Below, piece after piece: positions 32,114 through 40,841 of a stretch of DNA of 64,000 bases. The position numbers and the translations under genes are program-made. Source of the DNA: Syntrophaceae bacterium UBA6087 (lineage in GTDB: Bacteria > Desulfobacterota > Desulfomonilia > UBA1062); NCBI GenBank assembly GCA_002448235.1, contig DIXF01000008.1, positions 124,001 to 188,000 of the forward strand. Reading direction: 5' to 3'. The notes beneath the pieces were generated by a model. It was not told where the DNA came from. It saw nothing but the letters and a program-made list of their open reading frames with translations, and ran no database searches. Within the stretch, counting starts at the first letter, position 1. Every line of letters starts with the position of its first letter.

Positions 32114-34447
32114 CTATCCCAGGGGCGTATTCTCCACGAGCTCCCAGACCCCGCACGGGCAGGCTCCGGCACAGAATCCGCAGCCGATGCACAGGTTTTC
32201 GTCGACCACATATTCATAGTCGCCTTGCTGAAGATCCCTCCGGGAAATAGCCTGCTGGGGACACACCACCTCGCATACCCCGCAGTCCCTGCAACCGCCG
32301 CAGGAGGCGCACTGCGAAGCGCACTGGCCGAGATCCGCTCCGGTCTTGATCCGGGGATCGTAGTACTCCATCTTAACCCTGCGGGTGTCGATGGGAGGCA
32401 GCCGGTCAAAGGTGTCATCGGTTCCGGACAGGCGTGCATGAATGGCCTGGGCCGCTTTCCTGCCTGCGCCGATGGCGTCGGTGAGCAGTCCGGGCCTCAC
32501 GGTGTCGCCGATTGCGAATACCTTTGCATCGGTTGTCTGGAAAGCTTCGTCAACAGAGATGTATCCTTTCAGGAGATCGATGCCTTCGGGAAGGAACGAA
32601 ACATCCGGCAGATCTCCAAGTGCGAATACGATCGTATCGGCCTTGAGGAATCTTCCATCGGCAAGCTCCACCCCTTTTGCGGTGATCGCCCTGGTGAAAA
32701 CAGGCCACAGGAATTTCGCACCGGCCATTTCCGCCTGTTTGCGCTCGTGACCGAACGATGCCGGTTCCTGAATGTCCAGGAGGGTGATGTCCCGGGCGCC
32801 GAGTCTATGGGCCTCGGTCGCCGCATCGCACCCGACATTGCCCGCTCCGATGATGACGACATTCTTCCCCGGCTTGATTCTGTCCTCTTTCGAGCGCTGA
32901 AGGAATTCCAGCGCGGTGAGAGCCCGTTTGTATCCTTTTATGTTCAGCGTCCTTGGTATCTGTGCACCGGTTGCAATGACCGTATAATCATGACTGTCGC
33001 GAATTTCGAGGAACGTTCCGCTGTCGAGGCCGCTCTCGAGCTTCCGGTAGGAAATCTTATCGGCGACCCTCTTCAGCTCCTGTTCATAGAGCTCTTTTGC
33101 AAAGCGGCTGTGGGGAATGGCAGAGGTTATCTTGCCTCCGAGGGCGTCCGCCCTGTCGAACACCACCGGCTCGTGACCGTTCATCCAGAGCTGCCAGGCA
33201 ACGGAAATGCCGGCCGGTCCTCCGCCGATGACTGCGATCTTTTTCCCGGTCGGCCGGGCAGGTTTCGGTTCATGCGCATCGCTGCCCGCCTTTCCGAGCA
33301 CGGTCACATCGATGGCGGGCAAAAAGTGCTTTGCCCTGGTGCAGCCGTCCATGCACAGGTTCGGGCAGAGGTACCCGCAGACGGTGGCAGGGAACGGCGT
33401 GTACATAAGCGCGAGATCAAGGGCTTCGTCTACCTTTCCTTTCCGGATGAGCTCCCATCTTTTCTGCACCGGGATGCCCGTCGGACATCCTGTCTGGCAG
33501 GGAGGAAGGTACTTGTGGTTTTCCCAGGAGGGCACGAATCTGCGCATGACCCCGGTTGTAATGAGAGGGACCGGGCTGCGGTCCATATCGGACAGGTCCC
33601 CGATCAAGCCGCCCTTCCCCAACTCCCGGTCCCAGACGCGGGAATGGAACTCGGACATGGCCATGCGTTTCTTCCGTGCCTTCTCATGGGGCTGACGCGC
33701 AACGAGAAGCCGCCACTGTGACCGTTCACGGGTGAGCTCTTCATAAAGATCTTTACAGCGGATGGCCTTGAGGAACTCCTGCATGTTTTCGGTAAGCCAT
33801 CCCCAGTCAGCATCAGAGATGCCGACGAGCTTGGCGTCGCCTTCGCTGTAGCCATGATGTTCACCCCGGAAGAAGATCCTGCCCCCGACCATCCCGACGC
33901 AGGGCCGGTGGCCGAGGATATTGTCCCGGTAGTGCGAATCGAAACCGCAGATCACGGCGACACCGCCTGCCATGAACTCTGCGAAAGAATCCCCTACCCC
34001 GCCTAAGACCCACAGCTCGGGCGGCGTGTAGTGCGGGTTGCTCTTCGTCATGGTCATGCCGCGGGCCCCGATGTCTCCTTCGATGTATATCTTGCCCTGG
34101 GCCATGGCATTGCCGACGCCGTTCGTGGCATCTCCGTGGACGACGATTGTTGCGCCTGCGTTGAGCCAGCCCACGTCATCCGAGGCCGGGCCGTGCACTT
34201 CGATGTAGGTAGTGGGCGAGCCCATGGAACCGATCCGCTGGCCGCTGTATCCGTAAATATCTATCTCCACGGTCTCGGAATCCGAGTTCCAGAGCCTTCC
34301 GCCGATGCCGTGCTGCCCGAAGGACTGCACCCCGATCTTCCGGTACCCTTGTTCTACCGCCTCCTGGATACGCTCCTCCAGGACTCTGGATTCTATTCGA
34401 ACGGTGTCTTCCGCTCCGGTGATGATGATCTTTTCCTGCCGGCTCAT
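32114..34447 (-). CDS. gltD: Glutamate synthase: GXGXG domain fused to GltD-like oxidoreductase and a ferredoxin domain
   Basis: A 777-residue three-part fusion. Residues about 20-230 are the GXGXG beta-helix that in canonical GltB is the C-terminal domain. Residues about 310-690 are a GltD-type FAD/NAD(P)H oxidoreductase: Fe-S cysteines in CQTGCPTG and CGYLCPNLCMDGC, FAD loop VIGGGPAGIS, NAD(P) loop VIIGAGNVGC. Residues 700-777 hold cysteine clusters of two [4Fe-4S] ferredoxin sites (CIGCGFCAGACPCG). It passes electrons to the FMN synthase subunit encoded nine bases upstream. The extra ferredoxin domain suggests it may accept ferredoxin electrons as well as NAD(P)H. Confidence 0.88.
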   Translation of the reverse strand: MSRQEKIIITGAEDTVRIESRVLEERIQEAVEQGYRKIGVQSFGQHGIGGRLWNSDSETVEIDIYGYSGQRIGSMGSPTTYIEVHGPASDDVGWLNAGATIVVHGDATNGVGNAMAQGKIYIEGDIGARGMTMTKSNPHYTPPELWVLGGVGDSFAEFMAGGVAVICGFDSHYRDNILGHRPCVGMVGGRIFFRGEHHGYSEGDAKLVGISDADWGWLTENMQEFLKAIRCKDLYEELTRERSQWRLLVARQPHEKARKKRMAMSEFHSRVWDRELGKGGLIGDLSDMDRSPVPLITTGVMRRFVPSWENHKYLPPCQTGCPTGIPVQKRWELIRKGKVDEALDLALMYTPFPATVCGYLCPNLCMDGCTRAKHFLPAIDVTVLGKAGSDAHEPKPARPTGKKIAVIGGGPAGISVAWQLWMNGHEPVVFDRADALGGKITSAIPHSRFAKELYEQELKRVADKISYRKLESGLDSGTFLEIRDSHDYTVIATGAQIPRTLNIKGYKRALTALEFLQRSKEDRIKPGKNVVIIGAGNVGCDAATEAHRLGARDITLLDIQEPASFGHERKQAEMAGAKFLWPVFTRAITAKGVELADGRFLKADTIVFALGDLPDVSFLPEGIDLLKGYISVDEAFQTTDAKVFAIGDTVRPGLLTDAIGAGRKAAQAIHARLSGTDDTFDRLPPIDTRRVKMEYYDPRIKTGADLGQCASQCASCGGCRDCGVCEVVCPQQAISRRDLQQGDYEYVVDENLCIGCGFCAGACPCGVWELVENTPLG

Positions 34448-34456
34448 GTCTGCTCC

Positions 34457-36091
34457 CTATACTACGTGTTTGATCTTGAGTCGCTCCGCGGTATGGTAGT
34501 CATCGATGCCGATGGCGTCCGACATGCCGATGGGCAGCGACGTGGATCTTCCCAGGGGCGCGAGGATCTTCTTGAGCTCGGAATCAAAGCTTGAATAAAC
34601 GTCCACAACTCTCTGGGCGACGTGTTCCGGGTCGAGACGGCGGTAGATCCTCGGGTCCTGGGATGTTATCCCTTTCGGGCACAGGCCGATGTTGCAGATG
34701 TTGCAGCGATCGCCCTCCGAGCCGACGCACCCTGCCGCGGCCTGCATCATGTACTTGCCCACCTGTATGCCGCTCGCCCCGAGCATGATCAGCGCGGCCG
34801 CATTGGCGGCGAGATTCCCGTTCTTCCCGATGCCGCCGCCCGCGAATATGGGGATCTCGTTCTGTTTGCCGATCTTCACGAGGTTCAAGTACGCGTCGCG
34901 GATATTGCTCGCAATGGGGTGGCCCATGTGATTCATGGATACGTTGTAGGCTGCCCCGGTCCCTCCGTCCTCGCCGTCTATGGCGAGCGCCGCCGCATAG
35001 GGGTTGCGGGCGAGGTTGTTGAGGACCGCGAGCGATGTCGTGGTTGCGGAGATCTTGGGATACACCGGCACCCGGAAACCCCAGGCCATGTACATGGACT
35101 GTATCATCTTGGCCACGGATTCCTCGATGGAGTACTTTGTCTGGTGGGTCGGGGGCGAAGGAAGGCTCACCCTCGGCGGCACTCCCCGGATGGCCGCGAT
35201 GAGCTTGTTGACCTTGTGCCACATGAGCAGGCCGCCGTCGCCTGGTTTTGCGCCCTGGCCGTACTTGATCTCGATGGCGCAGGGGTCTTCCTTCATCTCG
35301 GGCAGGGCGTGGATGATCTCGTCCCAGCCGAAATATCCGCTCGCTATCTGGAGGATGACAAATTTGATGAACCGCGAGCGCAGCAGCCTCGGGGGGCATC
35401 CTCCCTCCCCTGTGCACATTCTCACGGGCATGCCGAGCTCTTCATTGAGGTAGGCAACGCCCATCTGCAGACCTTCCCACATATTAGGCGAAAGGGCGCC
35501 GAAGGACATCCCGCCGATAATCAGGGGGTAGATCTCCCGCACCGGGGGTATCCATCCGGTCTGAGAGGAGGGTTTGACCGCTTCCTCGGGGGGCAGGATC
35601 CTTCCCAGGAGGGTTCTCAGCTCGAACTCGTGCCTCCCCGCATCGAGTGCGGGGTCCGTGAGCATGGATATCCGGACGAACTTGATGCGGTCGAGCACGC
35701 TCGCCGAATCGTTCCGCCTTCCGCCCCTGCGTCTCGGCTCGCCGCCCGCATTGATGTGGAATTTCAGTTTGTCGGTCTCCTCGTTGCGGACCGGGTAGAT
35801 TGCAGAGTTGGGGCACACCAGCGAGCACATGCCGCAGCCGATGCATGCATGGGCCGGATCGGTGATCTGTCTGATCCCGTGATAGACGCCGTATACATTC
35901 TTGGGCTTTTCAGAAAGGCCCAGCGTTATGGGTATCTCACGCTTTCTGTGCACGCCGAGCTCGATCGCCCTCACCGGGCAAACGGCCGTGCAGTGCCCGC
36001 AGAGCGCGCACTTCTGCTTATCCCAGCTGATATGCCACAAAAGGTCTTTCTGACTCAGTAAAGATGGGTGCAACGTTCCCACTGGTTCCAT
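34457..36091 (-). CDS. gltB: Glutamate synthase, FMN-binding synthase subunit with N-terminal ferredoxin domain
   Basis: A 544-residue archaeal-type synthase subunit. Two [4Fe-4S] motifs open the protein (CALCGHCTAVCP, CIGCGMCSLVCP). The TIM-barrel FMN domain follows, with GEDGGTGAAY, the glutamate-synthase loop, and a cysteine cluster CNICNIGLCPKG for the [3Fe-4S] centre. It aminates 2-oxoglutarate with ammonia delivered from the amidotransferase subunit. It overlaps the upstream amidotransferase gene by 37 bases and has AGAGGTG before its ATG, which suggests translational coupling. Confidence 0.92.
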   Translation of the reverse strand: MEPVGTLHPSLLSQKDLLWHISWDKQKCALCGHCTAVCPVRAIELGVHRKREIPITLGLSEKPKNVYGVYHGIRQITDPAHACIGCGMCSLVCPNSAIYPVRNEETDKLKFHINAGGEPRRRGGRRNDSASVLDRIKFVRISMLTDPALDAGRHEFELRTLLGRILPPEEAVKPSSQTGWIPPVREIYPLIIGGMSFGALSPNMWEGLQMGVAYLNEELGMPVRMCTGEGGCPPRLLRSRFIKFVILQIASGYFGWDEIIHALPEMKEDPCAIEIKYGQGAKPGDGGLLMWHKVNKLIAAIRGVPPRVSLPSPPTHQTKYSIEESVAKMIQSMYMAWGFRVPVYPKISATTTSLAVLNNLARNPYAAALAIDGEDGGTGAAYNVSMNHMGHPIASNIRDAYLNLVKIGKQNEIPIFAGGGIGKNGNLAANAAALIMLGASGIQVGKYMMQAAAGCVGSEGDRCNICNIGLCPKGITSQDPRIYRRLDPEHVAQRVVDVYSSFDSELKKILAPLGRSTSLPIGMSDAIGIDDYHTAERLKIKHVV

Positions 36092-37185
36092 CTCTTCACC
36101 TCTTCTCGTGATGCGTCTACGTACGCCACGTCATACTTCATTGGCTGGATCTCGAAATCTTTCATCCTGTCGGGGATCGCCTCTTCAAGCCCGCACATCT
36201 CGGAAGAAAAGGCGAATACGCCGGGTTTCCCTCCGACAATACCCGGTCTGAGCTTTTTGCTGTCCTGGACCATGAAGAGGGTTTTGTCGGGCAGGCACCC
36301 GATGACGCAATTCGGACCGTCAATGGTGAGGAACCGGCAGCTGTGCTTCAGCCTGCGCAGGAATGCCTCATCCGGATGCTGTTTGATTTCCTCGTCCTTG
36401 AGCGGGGTGATGATGTGCTTGTATGCATCCAGGCCAAGTCCCAACCCGTTCGCCGTGTAGTGCAGGATATGGGTGAACACCTCGGAATCCGACTGGTATC
36501 CGGTATAGCCCGGGAAGCCCCTGGAGCTCAGATATTCCCGTATCGGATCAAAGGCGGTGTTCTCTCCGTTCGTCATGGTCGACATGCCCTGGAGGAAGAA
36601 GGGGTGGCATGCATAGAGGGTGATGGCGTAATTGGTGTTCTGCCTTCCCTGGGCCATGATGATGCGTGCCTGGAGTCCCTTGCGGTCGAGGCCCAGGTAC
36701 TCGGCGATCTCCATCGGATCGCCGACTTCTTTGATCATGATGACGTCGGGCCAGAACGAGAAAACCATCATGGACCCGTCCTCTTCGCCCAGATTGCGCA
36801 GATCTATCCGGATCTTCATGAGCCGTTCTTTGATCTCTGCCTCGCTTAAGCCGTCCCAGTCGTAGGGGTACTCGTACACGCGGATGAGATACACGTCGCG
36901 TTTCGGCGTGCCGGCCGGCGGTTCCTTTGAAGGACGGATGGAGAACTTGAACTTGGTGAGAAGCCCGAGCTCCATCATATAGCGGTCGAGCTTCTTGATC
37001 CCTTCCTGGGAAAATATCCCCGAAAGAATGGGAGAGCCCTTGAACGGCTCCAGATCGCCGCCGAGATCGGTCATGAAAAGGCCGACGCCTGAACCGTCAT
37101 GTCCTTCTTTCATGGCGTTCAGTGCCCGGATAGCCGCCATGGGAGAAATCGGGTCTTCGCTCGTTATGGCAAATAATCGGCACAC
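36055..37185 (-). CDS. Glutamate synthase glutaminase subunit (class II amidotransferase)
   Basis: A 376-residue stand-alone Ntn-hydrolase domain equivalent to the N-terminal part of GltB. Translation starts at GTG 37185, which gives M-C-R-L-F and puts the nucleophilic Cys at position 2, exposed by Met removal. GGAGG lies ten bases upstream. Later landmarks are GHDGSGVGLF and QGRQNTNYA. It releases ammonia from glutamine for the synthase subunit. It is the first gene of the glt operon and has a sigma-54-type promoter about 40-55 bases upstream of its start. Confidence 0.9.
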   Translation of the reverse strand: MCRLFAITSEDPISPMAAIRALNAMKEGHDGSGVGLFMTDLGGDLEPFKGSPILSGIFSQEGIKKLDRYMMELGLLTKFKFSIRPSKEPPAGTPKRDVYLIRVYEYPYDWDGLSEAEIKERLMKIRIDLRNLGEEDGSMMVFSFWPDVIMIKEVGDPMEIAEYLGLDRKGLQARIIMAQGRQNTNYAITLYACHPFFLQGMSTMTNGENTAFDPIREYLSSRGFPGYTGYQSDSEVFTHILHYTANGLGLGLDAYKHIITPLKDEEIKQHPDEAFLRRLKHSCRFLTIDGPNCVIGCLPDKTLFMVQDSKKLRPGIVGGKPGVFAFSSEMCGLEEAIPDRMKDFEIQPMKYDVAYVDASREEVKRWNQWERCTHLY

Positions 37186-37224
37186 GGTTCACGTTCCTCC
37201 TTGCTGTCTGTCTTTCATCTAAAG

Positions 37225-37242
37225 AGCGAAATTCATGCCACC
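37225..37242 (-). promoter_or_regulatory. Sigma-54 promoter of the glt operon
   Basis: On the minus strand the sequence reads TGGCATG-AATT-TCGCT. GG (-24) and GC (-12) are separated by exactly ten bases as sigma-54 requires. It matches the TGGCACG-N4-TTGCW consensus except for two positions. The start point would fall near 37214, about 29 bases before the GTG. Confidence 0.65.
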
Positions 37243-37387
37243 ACGATCGATCGGTCCATCCGTTTTGCAGGCCTGTTCATCATGATAATATCAATCAAGG
37301 ATATCAATAAGATAGGAGTAAGGTATGAGAGGCTTTCTCATCCGATCAGCTGTTTTAGCTAATCATCCGCGACAGGGCCCTGTTTTT

Positions 37388-37426
37388 CAATATTGTTGAA
37401 CAGCCTCATAATTGAACAATATTGTT
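37388..37426. promoter_or_regulatory. Candidate activator-binding sites (palindromes) upstream of glt
   Basis: CAATATTGTTGAA (37388-37400) and TTGAACAATATTG (37412-37424) form an imperfect inverted repeat. The second contains the perfect palindrome AACAATATTGTT (37415-37426). They lie about 150-200 bases upstream of the sigma-54 promoter, the usual distance for an enhancer-binding protein. The core ACAA-N2-TTGT recurs at 39265-39274 near amtB. Confidence 0.5.
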
Positions 37427-37625
37427 TAAAACAAACCTTTTCCCGATCGCATGGAAAGACCCGGGATATGGCGGCTCGAATGAAGTCTTCAATCACGTAC
37501 AGCAGCGCTGGAGGCTGCCGCAGGGATGAAGCGGCAAGGACGTCCGGAGCAGGAACGGACGCGTCAATTTCGTATGGGAGACTCTCGATTCAGCGGACAG
37601 GCCGACTTCAATTCTCAAGAGATCA

Positions 37626-39146
37626 TCAGGCCTTCTTGTTCTTGAATCTCTTTATCTCGATCCCGTACCTTTCCACCTTATACTGGATGATGCGCTTCGT
37701 CGTTCCGAGCATCCGTGCGGCAGAGCTCTGGTTGCCTCTTGCATCCTTGAGCGCATCGATAATGAGGGAACGCTCGTAGGTGTTTACCAGGCTGGAAAGC
37801 TTGCCCTGCTTCTTCTTTTCCGGGGTGATGACCTTCATCTGCAGAGAAGGAGGCAGGTGAACGCTGTCGATGGTATCGCCGTTCGCCAGCAGCACTGCCC
37901 GTTCGATGCAATTCTCCAGCTCGCGTACGTTTCCGGGCCAGTGGTATGCCAGGAGCGAGTCTATGGCCGGTGTCGATATCCTCTTGATGTTCTTCTTGAA
38001 CTGCTTTGCATATTTTTCGGCAAAGTAATCAGCCAGAAGGATGATGTCGCTTCCGCGGTCTCTGAGCGGCGGCATGTAGATAGGGAACACGTTGAGCCGG
38101 TAATAAAGATCCGAGCGGAACCTGCCGGTGGCTACATCCTGATCGAGATCGCGGTTTGTGGCCGCGACGATCCGCACGTTCACCTTCACCGTCCTCGCCG
38201 TGCCCAGCGGCTGAAACTGCTTTTCCTGGATGACCCGCAGGAGCTTTGCCTGTGCGAGGGGAGAGAGCTCCCCGACCTCGTCGAGGAAAATGCTTCCGCC
38301 ATGGGCCTCTTCGAAGCGGCCGCGCCGTTTCTGGCTCGCCCCGGTAAACGCGCCCCTTTCATGCCCGAACAGCTCGCTTTCGATCAGAGTATCGGGCATT
38401 GCCGCGCAGTTGAACTCGATAAAGGGGCCCTCGGATCTCGGGGAATTGCGGTGAATAGACCGTGCAACGAGCTCTTTGCCGGTTCCGGTCTCTCCATGGA
38501 TCAAGACCGTGGTATTGGAGTCGGCTACCTGGGAGATGAGGCCGAATACTTCTTTTATGCCCTTGGAGTTGCCGACGATATCGGAGGAAGGCCTGAGTGA
38601 GCGGCCGACGATGTCCTTGAGCCGCCGGTTCTCCTCCTCGACGGCGCGCAGGTGAACCGCCTTTGCGATAAGGCCTGCCACTTCGGAGAGAAATCTGATT
38701 TCATAATCCTGATTGTTTACATTATGTGCGATCTTGTCTGCCGAGAGGACCCCGACGACCTTTCCGTCATATACAATGGGCACGCAGAGGAACGAGAGCT
38801 CGGAACGGTCCAGATACTTTCTCGCGCCTGTGCGGTCGAGAAACTGCTCCTCTGCCCCGAGATTGGCGATGACCATGGGTTTCCCGGTCTGGGCCACCTG
38901 GCCGGTGATGCCTTCGCCGGGTTTGTAGGTAATGTCCAGCCCGTCGATGTCTACCCCGCACGCGAGATCAAGGATGGCCTCGCCCGTATCCCTGTCGAGG
39001 ACGGAGATCATTCCCCGATTCATTCCGGCCTGTTCGCTCATGGTGCTCAAGACCTGCTCGAGCTGGTCTCTCAGATCGAGCGGCGTTGCCAGGACCTGGG
39101 CCAGATTGTGCAGCACCTCAAGATCTTCGTATGAAAATGAATTCAT
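37626..39146 (-). CDS. Sigma-54-dependent transcriptional activator (GAF-AAA-Fis, NifA-like)
   Basis: A 506-residue regulator started at ATG 39146 (AAGGAAGG upstream). Residues about 15-170 form a GAF sensor domain. A Walker A loop GETGTGKE and the sigma-54 contact loop ESELFGHERGAFTGA define the AAA+ domain, with the Walker B segment GGSIFLDEVGEL. The C-terminal Fis-type helix-turn-helix is NQSSAARMLGTTKRIIQYKV. The layout is that of NifA and related activators. It lies between the glt operon and amtB-glnB-glnD, both with sigma-54 promoters, so nitrogen control is the likely role. No nif structural genes are in the window, so the name nifA is not applied. Confidence 0.9.
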   Translation of the reverse strand: MNSFSYEDLEVLHNLAQVLATPLDLRDQLEQVLSTMSEQAGMNRGMISVLDRDTGEAILDLACGVDIDGLDITYKPGEGITGQVAQTGKPMVIANLGAEEQFLDRTGARKYLDRSELSFLCVPIVYDGKVVGVLSADKIAHNVNNQDYEIRFLSEVAGLIAKAVHLRAVEEENRRLKDIVGRSLRPSSDIVGNSKGIKEVFGLISQVADSNTTVLIHGETGTGKELVARSIHRNSPRSEGPFIEFNCAAMPDTLIESELFGHERGAFTGASQKRRGRFEEAHGGSIFLDEVGELSPLAQAKLLRVIQEKQFQPLGTARTVKVNVRIVAATNRDLDQDVATGRFRSDLYYRLNVFPIYMPPLRDRGSDIILLADYFAEKYAKQFKKNIKRISTPAIDSLLAYHWPGNVRELENCIERAVLLANGDTIDSVHLPPSLQMKVITPEKKKQGKLSSLVNTYERSLIIDALKDARGNQSSAARMLGTTKRIIQYKVERYGIEIKRFKNKKA

Positions 39147-39260
39147 ATTTGCCTTCCTTGATAAGAAGTATCGGTACCTTGCATCCCTCGCGCCCGTCGC
39201 CGCACGTGTATGTGGCCAGGGAACAGGGCACAAGACGATTCATGATTCTTGTACCGTATA

Positions 39261-39276
39261 TTAAACAAAATTGTAA
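39261..39276. promoter_or_regulatory. Candidate activator-binding site upstream of amtB and the activator gene
   Basis: TTAAACAAAATTGTAA contains ACAA-AA-TTGT, the same spaced palindrome as upstream of glt. It is about 320 bases before the amtB start point and 115 bases before the activator ATG, so autoregulation is also possible. Confidence 0.35.
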
Positions 39277-39553
39277 CCCTTATATTCATCCCATTTTCCG
39301 GAAATCATTTGATAAACGAATACAGCCGTTTTCTTTGAAGCAATTATCCTGAAATCCGTTCATCCTTCTCACCATAAGCCTGCAGGCAAACTTTCTATCA
39401 TTGTATCATGTATCGTACCAGGATGAGCATTTATTAAATAATAAGTACAGAAAAGATACTTAATAAATCATAATAAACAAAATTGAACCAAACAGATCGG
39501 GTGAAGATCATAAATCAGAATATTAAATCAGCTAGTTAGGATACGAATCAAAC

Positions 39554-39570
39554 TTGGCATTTCCATTGCT
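39554..39570 (+). promoter_or_regulatory. Sigma-54 promoter of amtB-glnB-glnD
   Basis: TTGGCATTTCCATTGCT matches the -24/-12 consensus YTGGCACG-N4-TTGCW, with GG and GC ten bases apart. The start point should be near 39581; AAAGGAGAT follows just before the amtB ATG. Confidence 0.8.
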
Positions 39571-39605
39571 CCCCACCAAGCATTCATCTTTAAAGGAGAT
39601 CCCAT

Positions 39606-40811
39606 ATGATCAGTTCAGGAGATACGGCTTGGATGCTCATTTCCACAGCCCTGGTAATGCTTATGACCCCGGGGCTCGCACTATTCTACGGCGGTCTGGT
39701 CAGATCGAAGAATGTTCTGGGCACCATGATGCAGAGTTTTATCTGCCTTGGCATCGTCTCAATTATCTGGGTGCTTTACGGATACAGCCTTGCCTTCGGC
39801 GGCGATATCAACGGCCTGATCGGCACCTTGCAGTGGGCCGGACTCAAAGGGGTCGGACTCGAGCCGGGTCCGTACTCCGATAAGATACCTCACCTGCTCT
39901 TCTGCGCGTTTCAGCTCATGTTCGCAATCATTACTCCCGCACTCATCACGGGAGCGTTTGCCGAGAGGATGAAGTTCTCCGCATATATTCTCTTCATCAT
40001 CCTCTGGAGCACTTTTGTATATCTCCCCGTGTGCCACTGGGTATGGGGCGGAGGATGGCTCGGAAAACTCGGTGCTCTGGATTTTGCCGGCGGGACGGTC
40101 ATTCATCTCAACTCGGGTATTGCTGCACTCACGGCAGCCATTATTATCGGTAAGCGCAAAGGGTTCCACACAAGTCCTTTCTATCCTCACAACATAACCA
40201 TGACGGTTCTCGGCGCCTCGCTGCTGTGGTTCGGATGGTTCGGCTTCAACGCCGGCAGCGCCCTTGCATCGAACGGGACGGCCGTGCTTGCCTTCTTCAC
40301 CACGCAGATAGCCACCGGCACGGCTTCACTGTCATGGGTCATCACCGAAAGGATTATACGGGGAAAACCGACAATGCTCGGAGCCGCATCCGGAGCTGTC
40401 GCAGGACTGGTGGCAATCACCCCTGCGGCGGGTTTCGTCGGATCGACCGCGGCGATCATTATCGGTTTTTTTGCAGGGATTATCTGCTACCTGGGCATAC
40501 TCGCCAAGGAAAGACTGGGATACGACGACTCCCTTGATGTAGTTGCCATCCACGGTGCCGGAGGGCTCTGGGGAGCTCTGGCCACCGGCCTGCTCGCTTC
40601 GTTCGGTGGAACCGGCCTGCTGTTCGGAAACCCTCATCAGCTCTCTGTACAGGTCATCGGTGCCGTGAGTGCGATGGCATACTCGGGCATTGTCACCTCT
40701 ATCATCCTTCTTGGCGTAAAGCACACGATCGGCCTGAGGGTGAGCGAAGAGGAAGAGATTCAGGGTCTGGATGTAAGCCTCCACGGCGAGGCCGGGTACT
40801 CGATCCGCTGA
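39606..40811 (+). CDS. amtB: Ammonium transporter
   Basis: A 401-residue inner-membrane Amt channel with about eleven hydrophobic helices. It opens in the mature sequence (GDTAWMLISTALVMLMTPGL), with no cleaved signal obvious. The pore twin histidines fall in GGTVIHLNSG and VAIHGAGG, and the helix GERMK-type segment is ITGAFAERMKFSAY. It takes up ammonium and in the cell would be gated by PII. It is the first gene of a plus-strand operon with glnB (30-base gap) and glnD, under a sigma-54 promoter, with AAAGGAG before the ATG. Confidence 0.96.
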   Translation: MISSGDTAWMLISTALVMLMTPGLALFYGGLVRSKNVLGTMMQSFICLGIVSIIWVLYGYSLAFGGDINGLIGTLQWAGLKGVGLEPGPYSDKIPHLLFCAFQLMFAIITPALITGAFAERMKFSAYILFIILWSTFVYLPVCHWVWGGGWLGKLGALDFAGGTVIHLNSGIAALTAAIIIGKRKGFHTSPFYPHNITMTVLGASLLWFGWFGFNAGSALASNGTAVLAFFTTQIATGTASLSWVITERIIRGKPTMLGAASGAVAGLVAITPAAGFVGSTAAIIIGFFAGIICYLGILAKERLGYDDSLDVVAIHGAGGLWGALATGLLASFGGTGLLFGNPHQLSVQVIGAVSAMAYSGIVTSIILLGVKHTIGLRVSEEEEIQGLDVSLHGEAGYSIR

Positions 40812-40841
40812 CGCGGATATTGATAATGAAAGGAAACCGCT

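Larger units (their letters stand above)
37186..37625. other. Control region upstream of the glt operon
   Basis: A 440-base non-coding region between the glt operon and the 3' end of the sigma-54 activator gene, both on the minus strand. It contains a sigma-54 promoter and an inverted repeat, listed separately. A short hairpin, ATGAGA-GGCTTT-CTCAT-like, occurs near 37327. The activator-proximal 180 bases show nothing recognisable. Confidence 0.7.
39147..39605. other. Divergent control region between the activator gene and amtB
   Basis: A 459-base AT-rich region. It holds a palindromic element at 39261-39276, which could serve both sides, and the amtB sigma-54 promoter. No sigma-54 or clear sigma-70 promoter is visible for the activator gene itself. 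Confidence 0.7.

Noticed and set aside
39476..39488. AAACAAATTGAAC as a third activator site before amtB
   Set aside because: It lacks one central base compared with the ACAA-N2-TTGT core and is not palindromic.
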